Below, piece after piece: positions 1 to 4,719 of a stretch of DNA of 5,219 nucleotides (its first letter is position 1; the number at the start of each line of letters is the position of its first letter). The notes beneath the pieces are model-generated. The model searched no databases and was not told where the DNA came from. It worked only from the letters and a program-made list of their open reading frames with translations. The position numbers and the translations under genes were made by a program. This DNA comes from an uncultured Clostridia bacterium (lineage in GTDB: Bacteria > Bacillota > Clostridia > Christensenellales > CAG-917), in assembly GCA_947629635.1 (NCBI GenBank), contig CANREO010000077.1:1-5219 (forward strand). Direction: 5' to 3'.

Positions 1-537
1 CACGGCAAGGGCAAACTGAAATTCAAATATGAAAAAGAGGCGGTCGAGGAGGACGTCATAGGCGAGGACGGCAAGCAGTACGGCATACTTCCCATCAGGG
101 ACGCGCGCGCCATTGCGGATGAGCAAGGTTTCGATCTTGTCAAAATGACGCCGCCGGGAGTGACGCCGCCCACCTGCAAATTGATGAATTACGGCAAATA
201 CCGTTACGATCAACAAAAGAGGGAAAAGGAAGCCAAGAAAAATCAGAGTATCACCGAGGTGAAAGAGATAAGATTGTCCGCCACGATAGATATCGGCGAT
301 ACGACGAGGCTTGCATTGCAATCGGCAAAATTTATAGAAAAAGGCAACAAAGTGAAAGCGTCTATTCGCCTCAAAGGCCGTCAGCAGGCGCATCCCGAAA
401 TTGCCGTGCAAATAGTTGACGACTATATCGCCCTCGTCGCCAAGGATTGCGAAGAGTTCGGTATGTCGGTGGAAAAGAAACCCACTCAAGAGGGCAGGAT
501 AATATATACGATCCTCGCGCCCACCGCAAAAAAGTAA
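1..537 (+). CDS. infC: Translation initiation factor IF-3, 5'-partial
   Basis: IF-3 binds the 30S subunit, keeps it apart from 50S and proofreads the start codon and initiator tRNA. The frame is open from the window edge to TAA at 535-537 (178 residues seen). The N-domain shows GEDGKQYGILP, a helix ending DLVKM, then PPTCKLMNYGKYRYDQQKR, the classic IF-3 signature. The C-domain runs from KEIRL to the end, with FIEKGNKVKASIRLKGRQQAHPE and EGRIIYTILAP. The visible part is already as long as a usual complete IF-3 (about 165-180 aa), so either the start is just upstream or the N-terminus is extended. The usual N-terminal IN-E-x-I box is not seen before GEDGKQ; a Lys-rich stretch stands there. CTG at 16-18, after AAGG, is a possible but unproven start. 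rpmI and rplT follow in the usual order. The family call is very secure; the start is unknown. Confidence 0.96.
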   Translation, partial: HGKGKLKFKYEKEAVEEDVIGEDGKQYGILPIRDARAIADEQGFDLVKMTPPGVTPPTCKLMNYGKYRYDQQKREKEAKKNQSITEVKEIRLSATIDIGDTTRLALQSAKFIEKGNKVKASIRLKGRQQAHPEIAVQIVDDYIALVAKDCEEFGMSVEKKPTQEGRIIYTILAPTAKK

Positions 538-542
538 ACTTG

Positions 543-556
543 TGACCGCTTGGTCA
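543..556 (+). other. Small hairpin in infC-rpmI spacer
   Basis: TGACC at 543-547 and GGTCA at 552-556 form a perfect 5-bp stem with a 4-nt loop, extendable past a bulged G542. It lies just after the infC stop and before the rpmI SD. There is no U tract, so it is not a terminator. In some bacteria L20 represses this operon by binding structured mRNA, but nothing here proves that this hairpin takes part. A short stem of this size can arise by chance. Confidence 0.3.
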
Positions 557-582
557 AGCAAAATAATCGAGGAGGCAGCATT

Positions 583-780
583 ATGCCAAAACAAAAAACA
601 CACAGCGGCGCCAAAAAGCGTTTCCGCGTCACAGCAAACGGCTATTATAAAAGAGGCCATTCTGCACACAGCCACCTTCTGACAAAGAAGACTACCAAGA
701 GAAAGAGAGACCTCCGCTCTATCGAGTATGTCGATGAGACAAGAGCGGCAGAAGTCAAGAGACTCTTGCCGTATAAATAA
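583..780 (+). CDS. rpmI: 50S ribosomal protein L35 (bL35)
   Basis: This is a small basic protein of the large ribosomal subunit. The 65-residue product is the normal length for bL35 and carries its conserved features: MPKQKTHSGAKKRF at the N-terminus, the central HLLTKKTTKRKRDLR block and the C-terminal VKRLLPYK. ATG 583 is chosen because GAGGAGG at 569-575 sits 7 nt before it and translation there gives the canonical N-terminus. The frame can be extended back to TTG 550, but that would add 11 non-conserved residues running through the SD. It sits 45 nt after infC and 13 nt before rplT, as expected for co-transcription. Family and start are both secure. Confidence 0.98.
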   Translation: MPKQKTHSGAKKRFRVTANGYYKRGHSAHSHLLTKKTTKRKRDLRSIEYVDETRAAEVKRLLPYK

Positions 781-793
781 GGAGAACTGAACT

Positions 794-1147
794 ATGAGAA
801 TAAAAAGAGCCGTAAACGCGCTCAAAAAGCGCAGAAAAATAATGAAGCAAGCAAAAGGCTATTATGCCGGCAAACACGCTCTTTATCGCGTTGCCAAGCA
901 GCAACTTCTCAAGAGCGGTTATTATGCCTACGTCGGCAGAAAGCAGAAGAAGCGCGATTTCAGAAAGCTTTGGATCGCTCGTATCAATGCCGGAGCGCGC
1001 CTCAACGGAATGTCATATTCCACTCTTATGCACGGTCTTAAGGTAGCCGGCATCGACCTCAACAGAAAGGTACTCAGCGAAATAGCAGTGAGCGATCCCA
1101 AGTCATTTACCGCTCTTTGCGAAAGCGCAAAAAAGGCGCTTCAATAA
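794..1147 (+). CDS. rplT: 50S ribosomal protein L20 (bL20)
   Basis: bL20 binds 23S rRNA early in large-subunit assembly, and in several bacteria it also represses its own operon through an mRNA target. The 117-residue product has the usual family length. The basic N-terminal extension (MRIKRAVNALKKRRKIMKQAKGYY) is followed by LYRVAKQQLLKSGYYAY, KKRDFRKLWIARINAGAR, then SYSTLMHGLKVAGIDLNRKVLSEIA, all diagnostic of L20. The SD AAGGAG (779-784) overlaps the rpmI stop codon, so translation of the two genes is probably coupled. The autoregulatory site, if present, would most likely lie upstream of infC and outside the window. Confidence 0.98.
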   Translation: MRIKRAVNALKKRRKIMKQAKGYYAGKHALYRVAKQQLLKSGYYAYVGRKQKKRDFRKLWIARINAGARLNGMSYSTLMHGLKVAGIDLNRKVLSEIAVSDPKSFTALCESAKKALQ

Positions 1148-1155
1148 CGACAAGC

Positions 1156-1184
1156 TTTAAGGACGCGCACTGCGCGTCCTTAAA
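1156..1184 (+). other. 13-bp perfect hairpin after rplT, no U tract
   Basis: Positions 1156-1168 (TTTAAGGACGCGC) and 1172-1184 are exact reverse complements around the loop ACT (1169-1171). The core of 8 pairs, seven of them G-C, makes it by far the most stable-looking structure in the window. The sequence after the 3' arm is AACATCGCC, and the minus strand has no U tract either, so it does not fit a standard intrinsic terminator. It begins 8 nt after the rplT stop and ends 26 nt before the next start. Plausible roles are mRNA 3'-end protection, an RNase processing site or partial attenuation between ribosomal genes and the methyltransferase. The structure is seen directly; the role is inference. 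Confidence 0.75.
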
Positions 1185-1210
1185 ACATCGCCTCAAAGTC
1201 GGCTACAAAA

Positions 1211-1990
1211 TTGGAAGATATCGTCACATCCGCGCAAAACGGCATAGTAAAACTGGCGAGGTCGCTTGCCAAAAGAAAGTTCCGTCTGGAGACGGGGCTT
1301 ATTTTGGTCGAAGGGATAAACGTGCTCAGAGACTTGCCGTCGAATGTCAGAGTCAAATATCTCCTGTCGACTCCGTCAAGAAAGGAGGAGGCGCGAGAGT
1401 TATTGTGCAAATTCGAGGCAAATGACGGTCGGCCTATTGATTTTACGCGCGCGCAAGTATATTATATAAAAGATGAGCTTATGGCGAGCATAAGCGACAC
1501 GGTTTCGCCATATGGCATTGCGGCGATATGCAAGGTCGCGCCATCGGAATTCGCGCTTCCCAAGGGCAACGCTCTGTTGCTTGACGGCGTAGCGGACCCG
1601 GGCAATGTGGGCACGGTGCTCAGGACGGCTGCCGCATGTGGTTTTAACGACGTCTATCTGCTGGAATGCGCTGATTTATATTCGCCCAAGGTCATAAGAG
1701 CAAGTTTGGGCGGTGTGTTCAGAGTGCGCGCGTACGAGGTGGACACCGTGCAGGCGATGCGGCTTGTGCGAGAAACAAACAGCGTAGTGCTTGACATGAT
1801 GGGCGAAAATATATTGAAAAACAGCCCGACATGTCCCGTATTGTACGTTGCGGGCAACGAGGCGCACGGAGTGCGAGAAAGCATAAAAGAGTCGGTAAAG
1901 AGTTCATATGCTCTGCCGATGCAAGGCGGAATAGAGTCTTTGAACGTTGCCGTGGCAACGGCGGTGGCGATGTATATGACACAAAAATAG
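1211..1990 (+). CDS. TrmH/SpoU family RNA 2'-O-ribose methyltransferase
   Basis: SPOUT-fold enzymes of this family use S-adenosylmethionine to methylate ribose 2'-OH groups in rRNA or tRNA. The product has 259 residues. Residues 1-110 form the substrate-binding N-domain (TSAQNGIVKLARSLAKRKFR, then LILVEGINVL). The catalytic domain carries motif 1 at about 125-141 (DPGNVGTVLRTA, with N132 and R138), motif 2 at about 212-221 (VAGNEAHGV, E217) and motif 3 at about 236-249 (PMQGGIESLNVAVA, N245), which form the knotted AdoMet site. TTG 1211 is the start because an in-frame TAA lies at 1181-1183 and the family N-terminus begins here, but no good SD precedes it. The place next to rplT resembles YsgA (RlmP, a 23S rRNA A-loop Gm methyltransferase) of Bacillota; the exact target nucleotide cannot be read from sequence, so no symbol is given. 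Confidence 0.93.
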   Translation: MEDIVTSAQNGIVKLARSLAKRKFRLETGLILVEGINVLRDLPSNVRVKYLLSTPSRKEEARELLCKFEANDGRPIDFTRAQVYYIKDELMASISDTVSPYGIAAICKVAPSEFALPKGNALLLDGVADPGNVGTVLRTAAACGFNDVYLLECADLYSPKVIRASLGGVFRVRAYEVDTVQAMRLVRETNSVVLDMMGENILKNSPTCPVLYVAGNEAHGVRESIKESVKSSYALPMQGGIESLNVAVATAVAMYMTQK

Positions 1991-2001
1991 GAGTAATTTT
2001 T

Positions 2002-2742
2002 ATGAGCGGACACAGCAAATGGCACAATATTCAACAGAAAAAGGGCAAAACGGACGCCGCAAGGGCAAACATTTTCACTAAGATCGGACGCGAAATTGCC
2101 GTCGCCGTAAAAGAGGGCGGCCCCGATCCGAACAGCAACAGCAAATTGGCACAGGCCATTGCAAAAGCCAAGGACAACAATATGCCCAACGACAATATCA
2201 ACCGCAGCATTAAAAAGGCCAGCGGCGAGTTGGGATCGATAAACTATGAAGAGATGGTTTACGAGGGTTACGGAGTCGGCGGCACCGCCATCATAGTCGA
2301 CGCTTTGACGGACAATAAAAATCGCACCGCGGGCGACGTGCGTCACCTCTTCGACAAGTTCGGAGGAGCGATGGGAACCACGGGTTGCGTATCCTTTATG
2401 TTCAAACGTAAGGGCGTAATTGCCATCTCCAAAGAGGATATAGAAGAGGATGAACTTATGCTTTATGCTCTGGATGCTGGCGCCGAAGATATAAATTCTG
2501 ACGACGACGAGATATTCGAAGTGTATACCGATCCGTCAAGCCTTTCGCAAGTGAGAGCGGCATTGGAAGCGTCGGGAGTCAAAATACTCTCTGCAGAGAC
2601 ATCCATGATCCCCGATAGCTATGTCGATCCGACGCCCGAACAGCAAAAAAACCTATTGAAATTGTTGGATAAACTCGAGGAACTTGACGATATACAAAAC
2701 GTCTATCATAACGCAAACTTGACGGTGGACGAGGAAGAATAA
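2002..2742 (+). CDS. yebC: YebC/PmpR (TACO1) family protein
   Basis: YebC-family proteins were long annotated as DNA-binding transcriptional regulators (PmpR); the mitochondrial relative TACO1 and some bacterial members act in translation, easing synthesis of proline-rich stretches. The 246-residue product has the usual length. It opens with MSGHSKWHNIQQKKGKTDAARANIFTK's conserved GHSKW-x-NI and DAxRxxIFTK elements, then NMPNDNINR (60-68), YEGYGVGG (87-94), LTDNKNRT (102-109) and GCVSFMFKRKGVI (128-140), followed by the acidic C-terminal domains. ATG 2002 gives the canonical N-terminus; AGGAG (1989-1993) lies 8 nt before it and overlaps the methyltransferase stop. The frame is open back to 1831, but that part overlaps the upstream gene and is not conserved. 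It is probably co-transcribed with the methyltransferase, supporting a translation-linked role here. Confidence 0.96.
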   Translation: MSGHSKWHNIQQKKGKTDAARANIFTKIGREIAVAVKEGGPDPNSNSKLAQAIAKAKDNNMPNDNINRSIKKASGELGSINYEEMVYEGYGVGGTAIIVDALTDNKNRTAGDVRHLFDKFGGAMGTTGCVSFMFKRKGVIAISKEDIEEDELMLYALDAGAEDINSDDDEIFEVYTDPSSLSQVRAALEASGVKILSAETSMIPDSYVDPTPEQQKNLLKLLDKLEELDDIQNVYHNANLTVDEEE

Positions 2743-2754
2743 AAAAACAAAAAT

Positions 2755-2775
2755 ATACAAAAATATTTTTTGTAT
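2755..2775. repeat. AT-only inverted repeat at yebC end / nifS promoter
   Basis: ATACAAAAA (2755-2763) and TTTTTGTAT (2767-2775) are perfect reverse complements around TAT. The repeat ends at the first base of the TTGACT -35 element. With only one G-C pair per arm it would be a weak RNA terminator for the yebC transcript. It could equally be a protein-binding site or an AT-rich upstream element of the nifS promoter. The symmetry is seen; the function is not established. Confidence 0.45.
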
Positions 2776-2803
2776 TGACTTTCACAGCCGCAAGTGATAA
2801 CCT
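2775..2803 (+). promoter_or_regulatory. Candidate sigma-A promoter for nifS-nifU
   Basis: TTGACT (2775-2780) matches the -35 consensus at five of six positions. TAACCT (2798-2803), 17 bp downstream, keeps the first T, second A and last T of the -10 consensus; an alternative -10, GATAAC at 2796-2801, has 15-bp spacing. The region is AT-rich and lies between a convincing gene end and a gene with its own SD. Transcription would start near 2810, leaving a leader of about 50 nt. The poor -10 suggests a weak or regulated promoter. Confidence 0.5.
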
Positions 2804-2808
2804 GTTAT
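2797..2808. promoter_or_regulatory. Palindrome overlapping nifS -10, possible operator
   Basis: ATAAC-CT-GTTAT is a perfect 5-2-5 palindrome, and T2795/A2810 match again beyond one mismatch. It covers the candidate -10 element, where a bound repressor would block RNA polymerase. I do not recognise it as a consensus IscR (Rrf2) site. A 12-bp palindrome in AT-rich DNA can occur by chance, so this is only a candidate. Confidence 0.3.
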
Positions 2809-2849
2809 GAAAAGAATATGAATAATATTTCATGTTTGCCAATACGAGT

Positions 2850-2854
2850 GAGGA
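2850..2854 (+). promoter_or_regulatory. nifS: Shine-Dalgarno site deciding the nifS start
   Basis: GAGGA lies 7 nt before ATG 2862. An upstream in-frame ATG at 2832 has no SD and would add ten residues not found in the family, so 2862 is preferred. Confidence 0.85.
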
Positions 2855-2861
2855 AGAGCAT

Positions 2862-4034
2862 ATGAAAAGCATCTATCTTGACCATGCGGCAACGACGCCG
2901 CTTTCGAAAAAGGCATTAGAGGCGATGGAGCCATACTTTTGCGAGACTTACGGCAATCCTAACTCACAGCATGTCTATGGCAGGGAGGCGGCCAAGGCCG
3001 TCGCGGAAGCAAGGCAGAAGATCGCCGCGTGCATAGGCGCTCGCCCGAGCGAGGTGTACTTCACGTCCTGCGGCACAGAGGCGGACAATTGGGCTATAAA
3101 GGGTGCTGCCGCGCAATATCGCGACAAAGGTAGGCACATAATCACAAGCGTAATAGAGCATCCGGCGGTCTATTCCACTTGCAAACAACTTGAAAAATAC
3201 GGCTATGAGGTGACATATTTGCCCGTAGACGGCGAGGGATTTGTCTCGCCTGAGTCTCTTGAAGGCGCGATACGCGAAGATACTGTGCTTGTCAGCGTAA
3301 TGTATGCCAACAACGAGATCGGCACGATCGAGCCGATAAAAGAGTTGTGCGAAATAGCGCATCGTCACGGCGCGCTGTTCCATACGGACGCCGTACAAGC
3401 GACGGGCGCGATAAGGTATGATGTCAAGGACTTGGGCGTGGATATGTTGTCCATGTCGGCGCACAAGTTTTACGGGCCAAAGGGAATGGGCGCGTTGTAT
3501 ATCCGCAACGGTTTGCGCATGGAGAAGTTTATGACCGGCGGAGAGCAGGAGAGGGCTCATCGCGGAGGCACGAGCAATACTCCCGGCATCGTGGGCATGT
3601 CAGTTGCGCTTGAGGAGGCAATGAGCACTCTTGAGAGCGACGGCAAGTATGTGGCAAAAATCAGAGACAGATTTGTGAAAAAAGTTTTGGATAATATAGA
3701 CGAGATATATTACAACGGTCCTAAAGACGCCTCCCGGAGGTTGCCAAACAACGCTAATTTCAGTTTCAGATATATAGAGGGCGAATCGATTTTATATTCC
3801 CTTGACCTTGCAGGCATAAGCGCATCGTCGGGTTCGGCTTGCTCTTCGGGCTCGCTTGAGCCGTCCAGGACGCTGCTGTCAATAGGCGTGCCAATAGGCA
3901 CCGCGCACGGCTCAATAAGATTTTCATTTGGCAAACACAATACCGAAGAAGAAGCGGATTACGCTGTGGACGAGCTTATAAAGACAGTAAAAAGATTGCG
4001 CGCGATGTCGCCGCTTTATAAAGAGAAAAAATAA
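2862..4034 (+). CDS. nifS: Cysteine desulfurase, NifS/IscS type
   Basis: This PLP-dependent enzyme converts L-cysteine to L-alanine and carries the sulfur as a persulfide for Fe-S cluster assembly. The 390-residue length fits class V aminotransferase-fold NifS/IscS. The N-terminus is YLDHAATTPL; GTEADN (71-76) contacts PLP phosphate; H100 (IEHPAV) stacks on PLP; N150 lies in YANNEIGT; D176 and Q179 (TDAVQ) bind the cofactor; K202 in SAHKFYGPKG is the Schiff-base lysine; C327 in the loop SSGSACSSGSLEPS is the persulfide cysteine; R353 (SIRFSFG) binds substrate carboxylate. Every key residue is present. The long, flexible Cys loop places it in group I (NifS/IscS) rather than SufS. nifU follows after 32 nt, so the two form a minimal cluster-assembly operon. 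NifS versus IscS is a naming choice; diazotrophy is not implied. No Rrf2/IscR gene lies upstream. Confidence 0.97.
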   Translation: MKSIYLDHAATTPLSKKALEAMEPYFCETYGNPNSQHVYGREAAKAVAEARQKIAACIGARPSEVYFTSCGTEADNWAIKGAAAQYRDKGRHIITSVIEHPAVYSTCKQLEKYGYEVTYLPVDGEGFVSPESLEGAIREDTVLVSVMYANNEIGTIEPIKELCEIAHRHGALFHTDAVQATGAIRYDVKDLGVDMLSMSAHKFYGPKGMGALYIRNGLRMEKFMTGGEQERAHRGGTSNTPGIVGMSVALEEAMSTLESDGKYVAKIRDRFVKKVLDNIDEIYYNGPKDASRRLPNNANFSFRYIEGESILYSLDLAGISASSGSACSSGSLEPSRTLLSIGVPIGTAHGSIRFSFGKHNTEEEADYAVDELIKTVKRLRAMSPLYKEKK

Positions 4035-4040
4035 ATTTTC

Positions 4041-4061
4041 AGGAGGGTCGCCTCCGAGGAG
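4041..4061 (+). promoter_or_regulatory. nifU: Duplicated SD with complementary CCTCC before nifU
   Basis: AGGAGGG (4041-4047) is a near-perfect SD but stands about 20 nt from the start codon, too far for normal use. GGAGG (4042-4046) pairs exactly with CCTCC (4051-4055) around GTCG. GAGGAG (4056-4061) follows at once and has 5-nt spacing to ATG 4067, so it decides the start. CCTC could alternatively pair with this second GAGG, although the two are adjacent and cannot form a hairpin together. The hairpin would hide the distal SD and leave the proximal one free. Confidence 0.55.
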
Positions 4062-4066
4062 AATAT

Positions 4067-4441
4067 ATGTACAACGAAAAGGTTATGGAAGTTTTCAAAA
4101 ACCCCCAACACATGGGAGAGGTGGAAAACTACAACGCCATAGGCACGGTTGGCAACGAGGTGTGCGGAGATATTATGCGAATCACCATGCGCATCAATCC
4201 CGACGGCGTCATCGAGGACGCAAAATTCAAGACATTCGGCTGTGCGGCGGCGGTTGCATCCAGCTCAACCGCAACGGGAATGATCATAGGCAAGACGATC
4301 GACGAAGCGCTTAAAATCACAAACAAACAGGTTATCACCGAACTCGAGGGATTGCCTCCTCAAAAGATACATTGCTCGGTGCTGGCCGAAGACGCCATAC
4401 GCGCCGCAATCGACTATTACGAAAAAAACAAGAAAAATTGA
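4067..4441 (+). CDS. nifU: Fe-S cluster assembly scaffold, NifU/IscU type
   Basis: The scaffold receives sulfur from NifS and assembles [2Fe-2S] or [4Fe-4S] clusters for transfer to apoproteins. The 124-residue product is a single IscU-like domain, as in clostridial NifU, without the ferredoxin-like and C-terminal Nfu domains of nitrogen-fixing NifU. It opens MYNEKVMEVFKNPQHMGEV. The three cluster cysteines are present: C33 in GTVGNEVCGDIM (with the conserved D35), C59 in FKTFGCAAAVASSS, and C103 in the LPPQKIHCSVLAEDAI segment next to H102. One small difference is FGCA where FGCG is usual. It starts at ATG 4067 after GAGGAG and follows nifS by 32 nt, so both should be on one mRNA. A forward terminator lies about 55 nt downstream, and no chaperone (hscBA), ferredoxin or mnmA gene follows. 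Confidence 0.97.
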   Translation: MYNEKVMEVFKNPQHMGEVENYNAIGTVGNEVCGDIMRITMRINPDGVIEDAKFKTFGCAAAVASSSTATGMIIGKTIDEALKITNKQVITELEGLPPQKIHCSVLAEDAIRAAIDYYEKNKKN

Positions 4442-4493
4442 GATTATTTAAGTTCCTATAGAAATATAACGGCGCCTATTTGAAGGCGACAAA

Positions 4494-4530
4494 AGAAAAG
4501 AAGTGAATTTAAATCGCTTCTTTTTTCTTT
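4494..4530 (+). terminator. Rho-independent terminator of nifS-nifU operon
   Basis: GAAGTGA (4500-4506) pairs with TCGCTTC (4514-4520), one T-G wobble included, around an AT-rich loop. The stem can extend outward through A-T pairs, and six T residues, then CTTT, follow. On the opposite strand the A-rich left flank reads as a broken U tract, so it may work in both directions, although no minus-strand gene is seen. It starts about 50 nt after the nifU stop. Confidence 0.85.
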
Positions 4531-4587
4531 GAAAACACTACAACCCGTTTGGCAAAATATTTGTATTTATTCTTTGTTCCATTATTG

Positions 4588-4615
4588 AGAGAGCGGAGAT
4601 TTTGTCGCTCTTTTT
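4588..4615 (+). terminator. Second forward intrinsic terminator
   Basis: AGAGCG (4590-4595) and CGCTCT (4606-4611) pair perfectly around a 10-nt loop, with outward G-T and A-T pairs to 4588, and the T run 4611-4615 follows. It reads only on the + strand. It lies about 60 nt after the first terminator, so it either backs that one up or ends a short separate transcript. Confidence 0.7.
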
Positions 4616-4647
4616 ATGTATCCTCGATGCTTTTGTGTAGCCGAAAT

Positions 4648-4676
4648 TTGACAAACCTTGCGATTATCTTCTCAAT
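4648..4676 (+). promoter_or_regulatory. Weak promoter candidate for minD
   Basis: TTGACA (4648-4653) is a perfect -35 consensus. The sequence 17 bp downstream is CTCAAT (4671-4676), which matches only three of six -10 positions. Its position after two terminators and about 40 nt before minD fits a promoter, but the -10 is unconvincing. Another pair, TTGCGA at 4658 with CATAAG at 4682 (18-bp spacing), is possible. Confidence 0.35.
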
Positions 4677-4694
4677 TCTTCCATAAGTTTTGAC

Positions 4695-4719
4695 GAGGAT
4701 ATTTTATTATTAAAATATG
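4695..4719 (+). promoter_or_regulatory. minD: SD, inverted repeat and start codon of minD
   Basis: GAGGA (4695-4699) is the only SD-like sequence before minD, but lies 17 nt from ATG 4717. Between them ATATTTTA (4699-4706) and TAAAATAT (4711-4718) form a perfect 8-4-8 inverted repeat that takes in the AT of the start codon. No closer in-frame start exists upstream, because TAA occurs at 4711-4713. The stem is all A-T and so weak. The geometry is seen; any control role is inference. Confidence 0.55.

Larger units (their letters stand above)
4442..4716. other. Non-coding region between nifU and minD
   Basis: This 275-bp stretch has no supported gene on either strand. From left to right it holds a small hairpin (CGCCT 4473-4477 with AGGCG 4484-4488), an intrinsic terminator at 4494-4530, about 57 nt of AT-rich sequence, a second terminator at 4588-4615, a TTGACA promoter candidate from 4648, and an SD followed by an inverted repeat at the minD start. 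Confidence 0.7.

Noticed and set aside
550..582. N-terminal extension of L35 from TTG 550
   Set aside because: The added residues are not conserved and the SD for ATG 583 lies inside them; 583 gives the canonical MPKxKTH start.
1117..1425. Basic + strand open frame across the rplT end and methyltransferase start
   Set aside because: It overlaps two well-supported genes in another frame, has no family motifs and no SD.
1831..2001. 57-codon N-terminal extension of YebC
   Set aside because: It overlaps the methyltransferase motif 2 and 3 coding region; the family begins at MSGHSKW at 2002 with its own SD.
1654..2346. Long minus-strand open frame opposite the methyltransferase and yebC
   Set aside because: It spans the junction of two secure + strand genes, and its composition is that of an antisense shadow.
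2832..2861. Ten-residue upstream start for NifS at ATG 2832
   Set aside because: No SD before 2832, while GAGGA precedes ATG 2862, which gives the normal N-terminus. ATGAA (2818-2822) and TTCAT (2829-2833) form an inverted repeat here, but it is short and AT-rich.
2964..3560. Long minus-strand open frame opposite nifS
   Set aside because: It lies wholly opposite a gene with every catalytic residue intact, shows no recognisable motif, and has no neighbouring minus-strand gene or promoter.
4438..4470. Promoter for a small RNA after nifU (TTGAGA 4438, TATAAC 4465)
   Set aside because: The spacing is 21 bp, too long for a normal sigma-A promoter, and the alternative TATAGA gives only 13 bp.
4549..4577. 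Promoter between the two terminators (TTGGCA 4549)
   Set aside because: The sequence 17 bp downstream is CTTTGT, not a credible -10 element.
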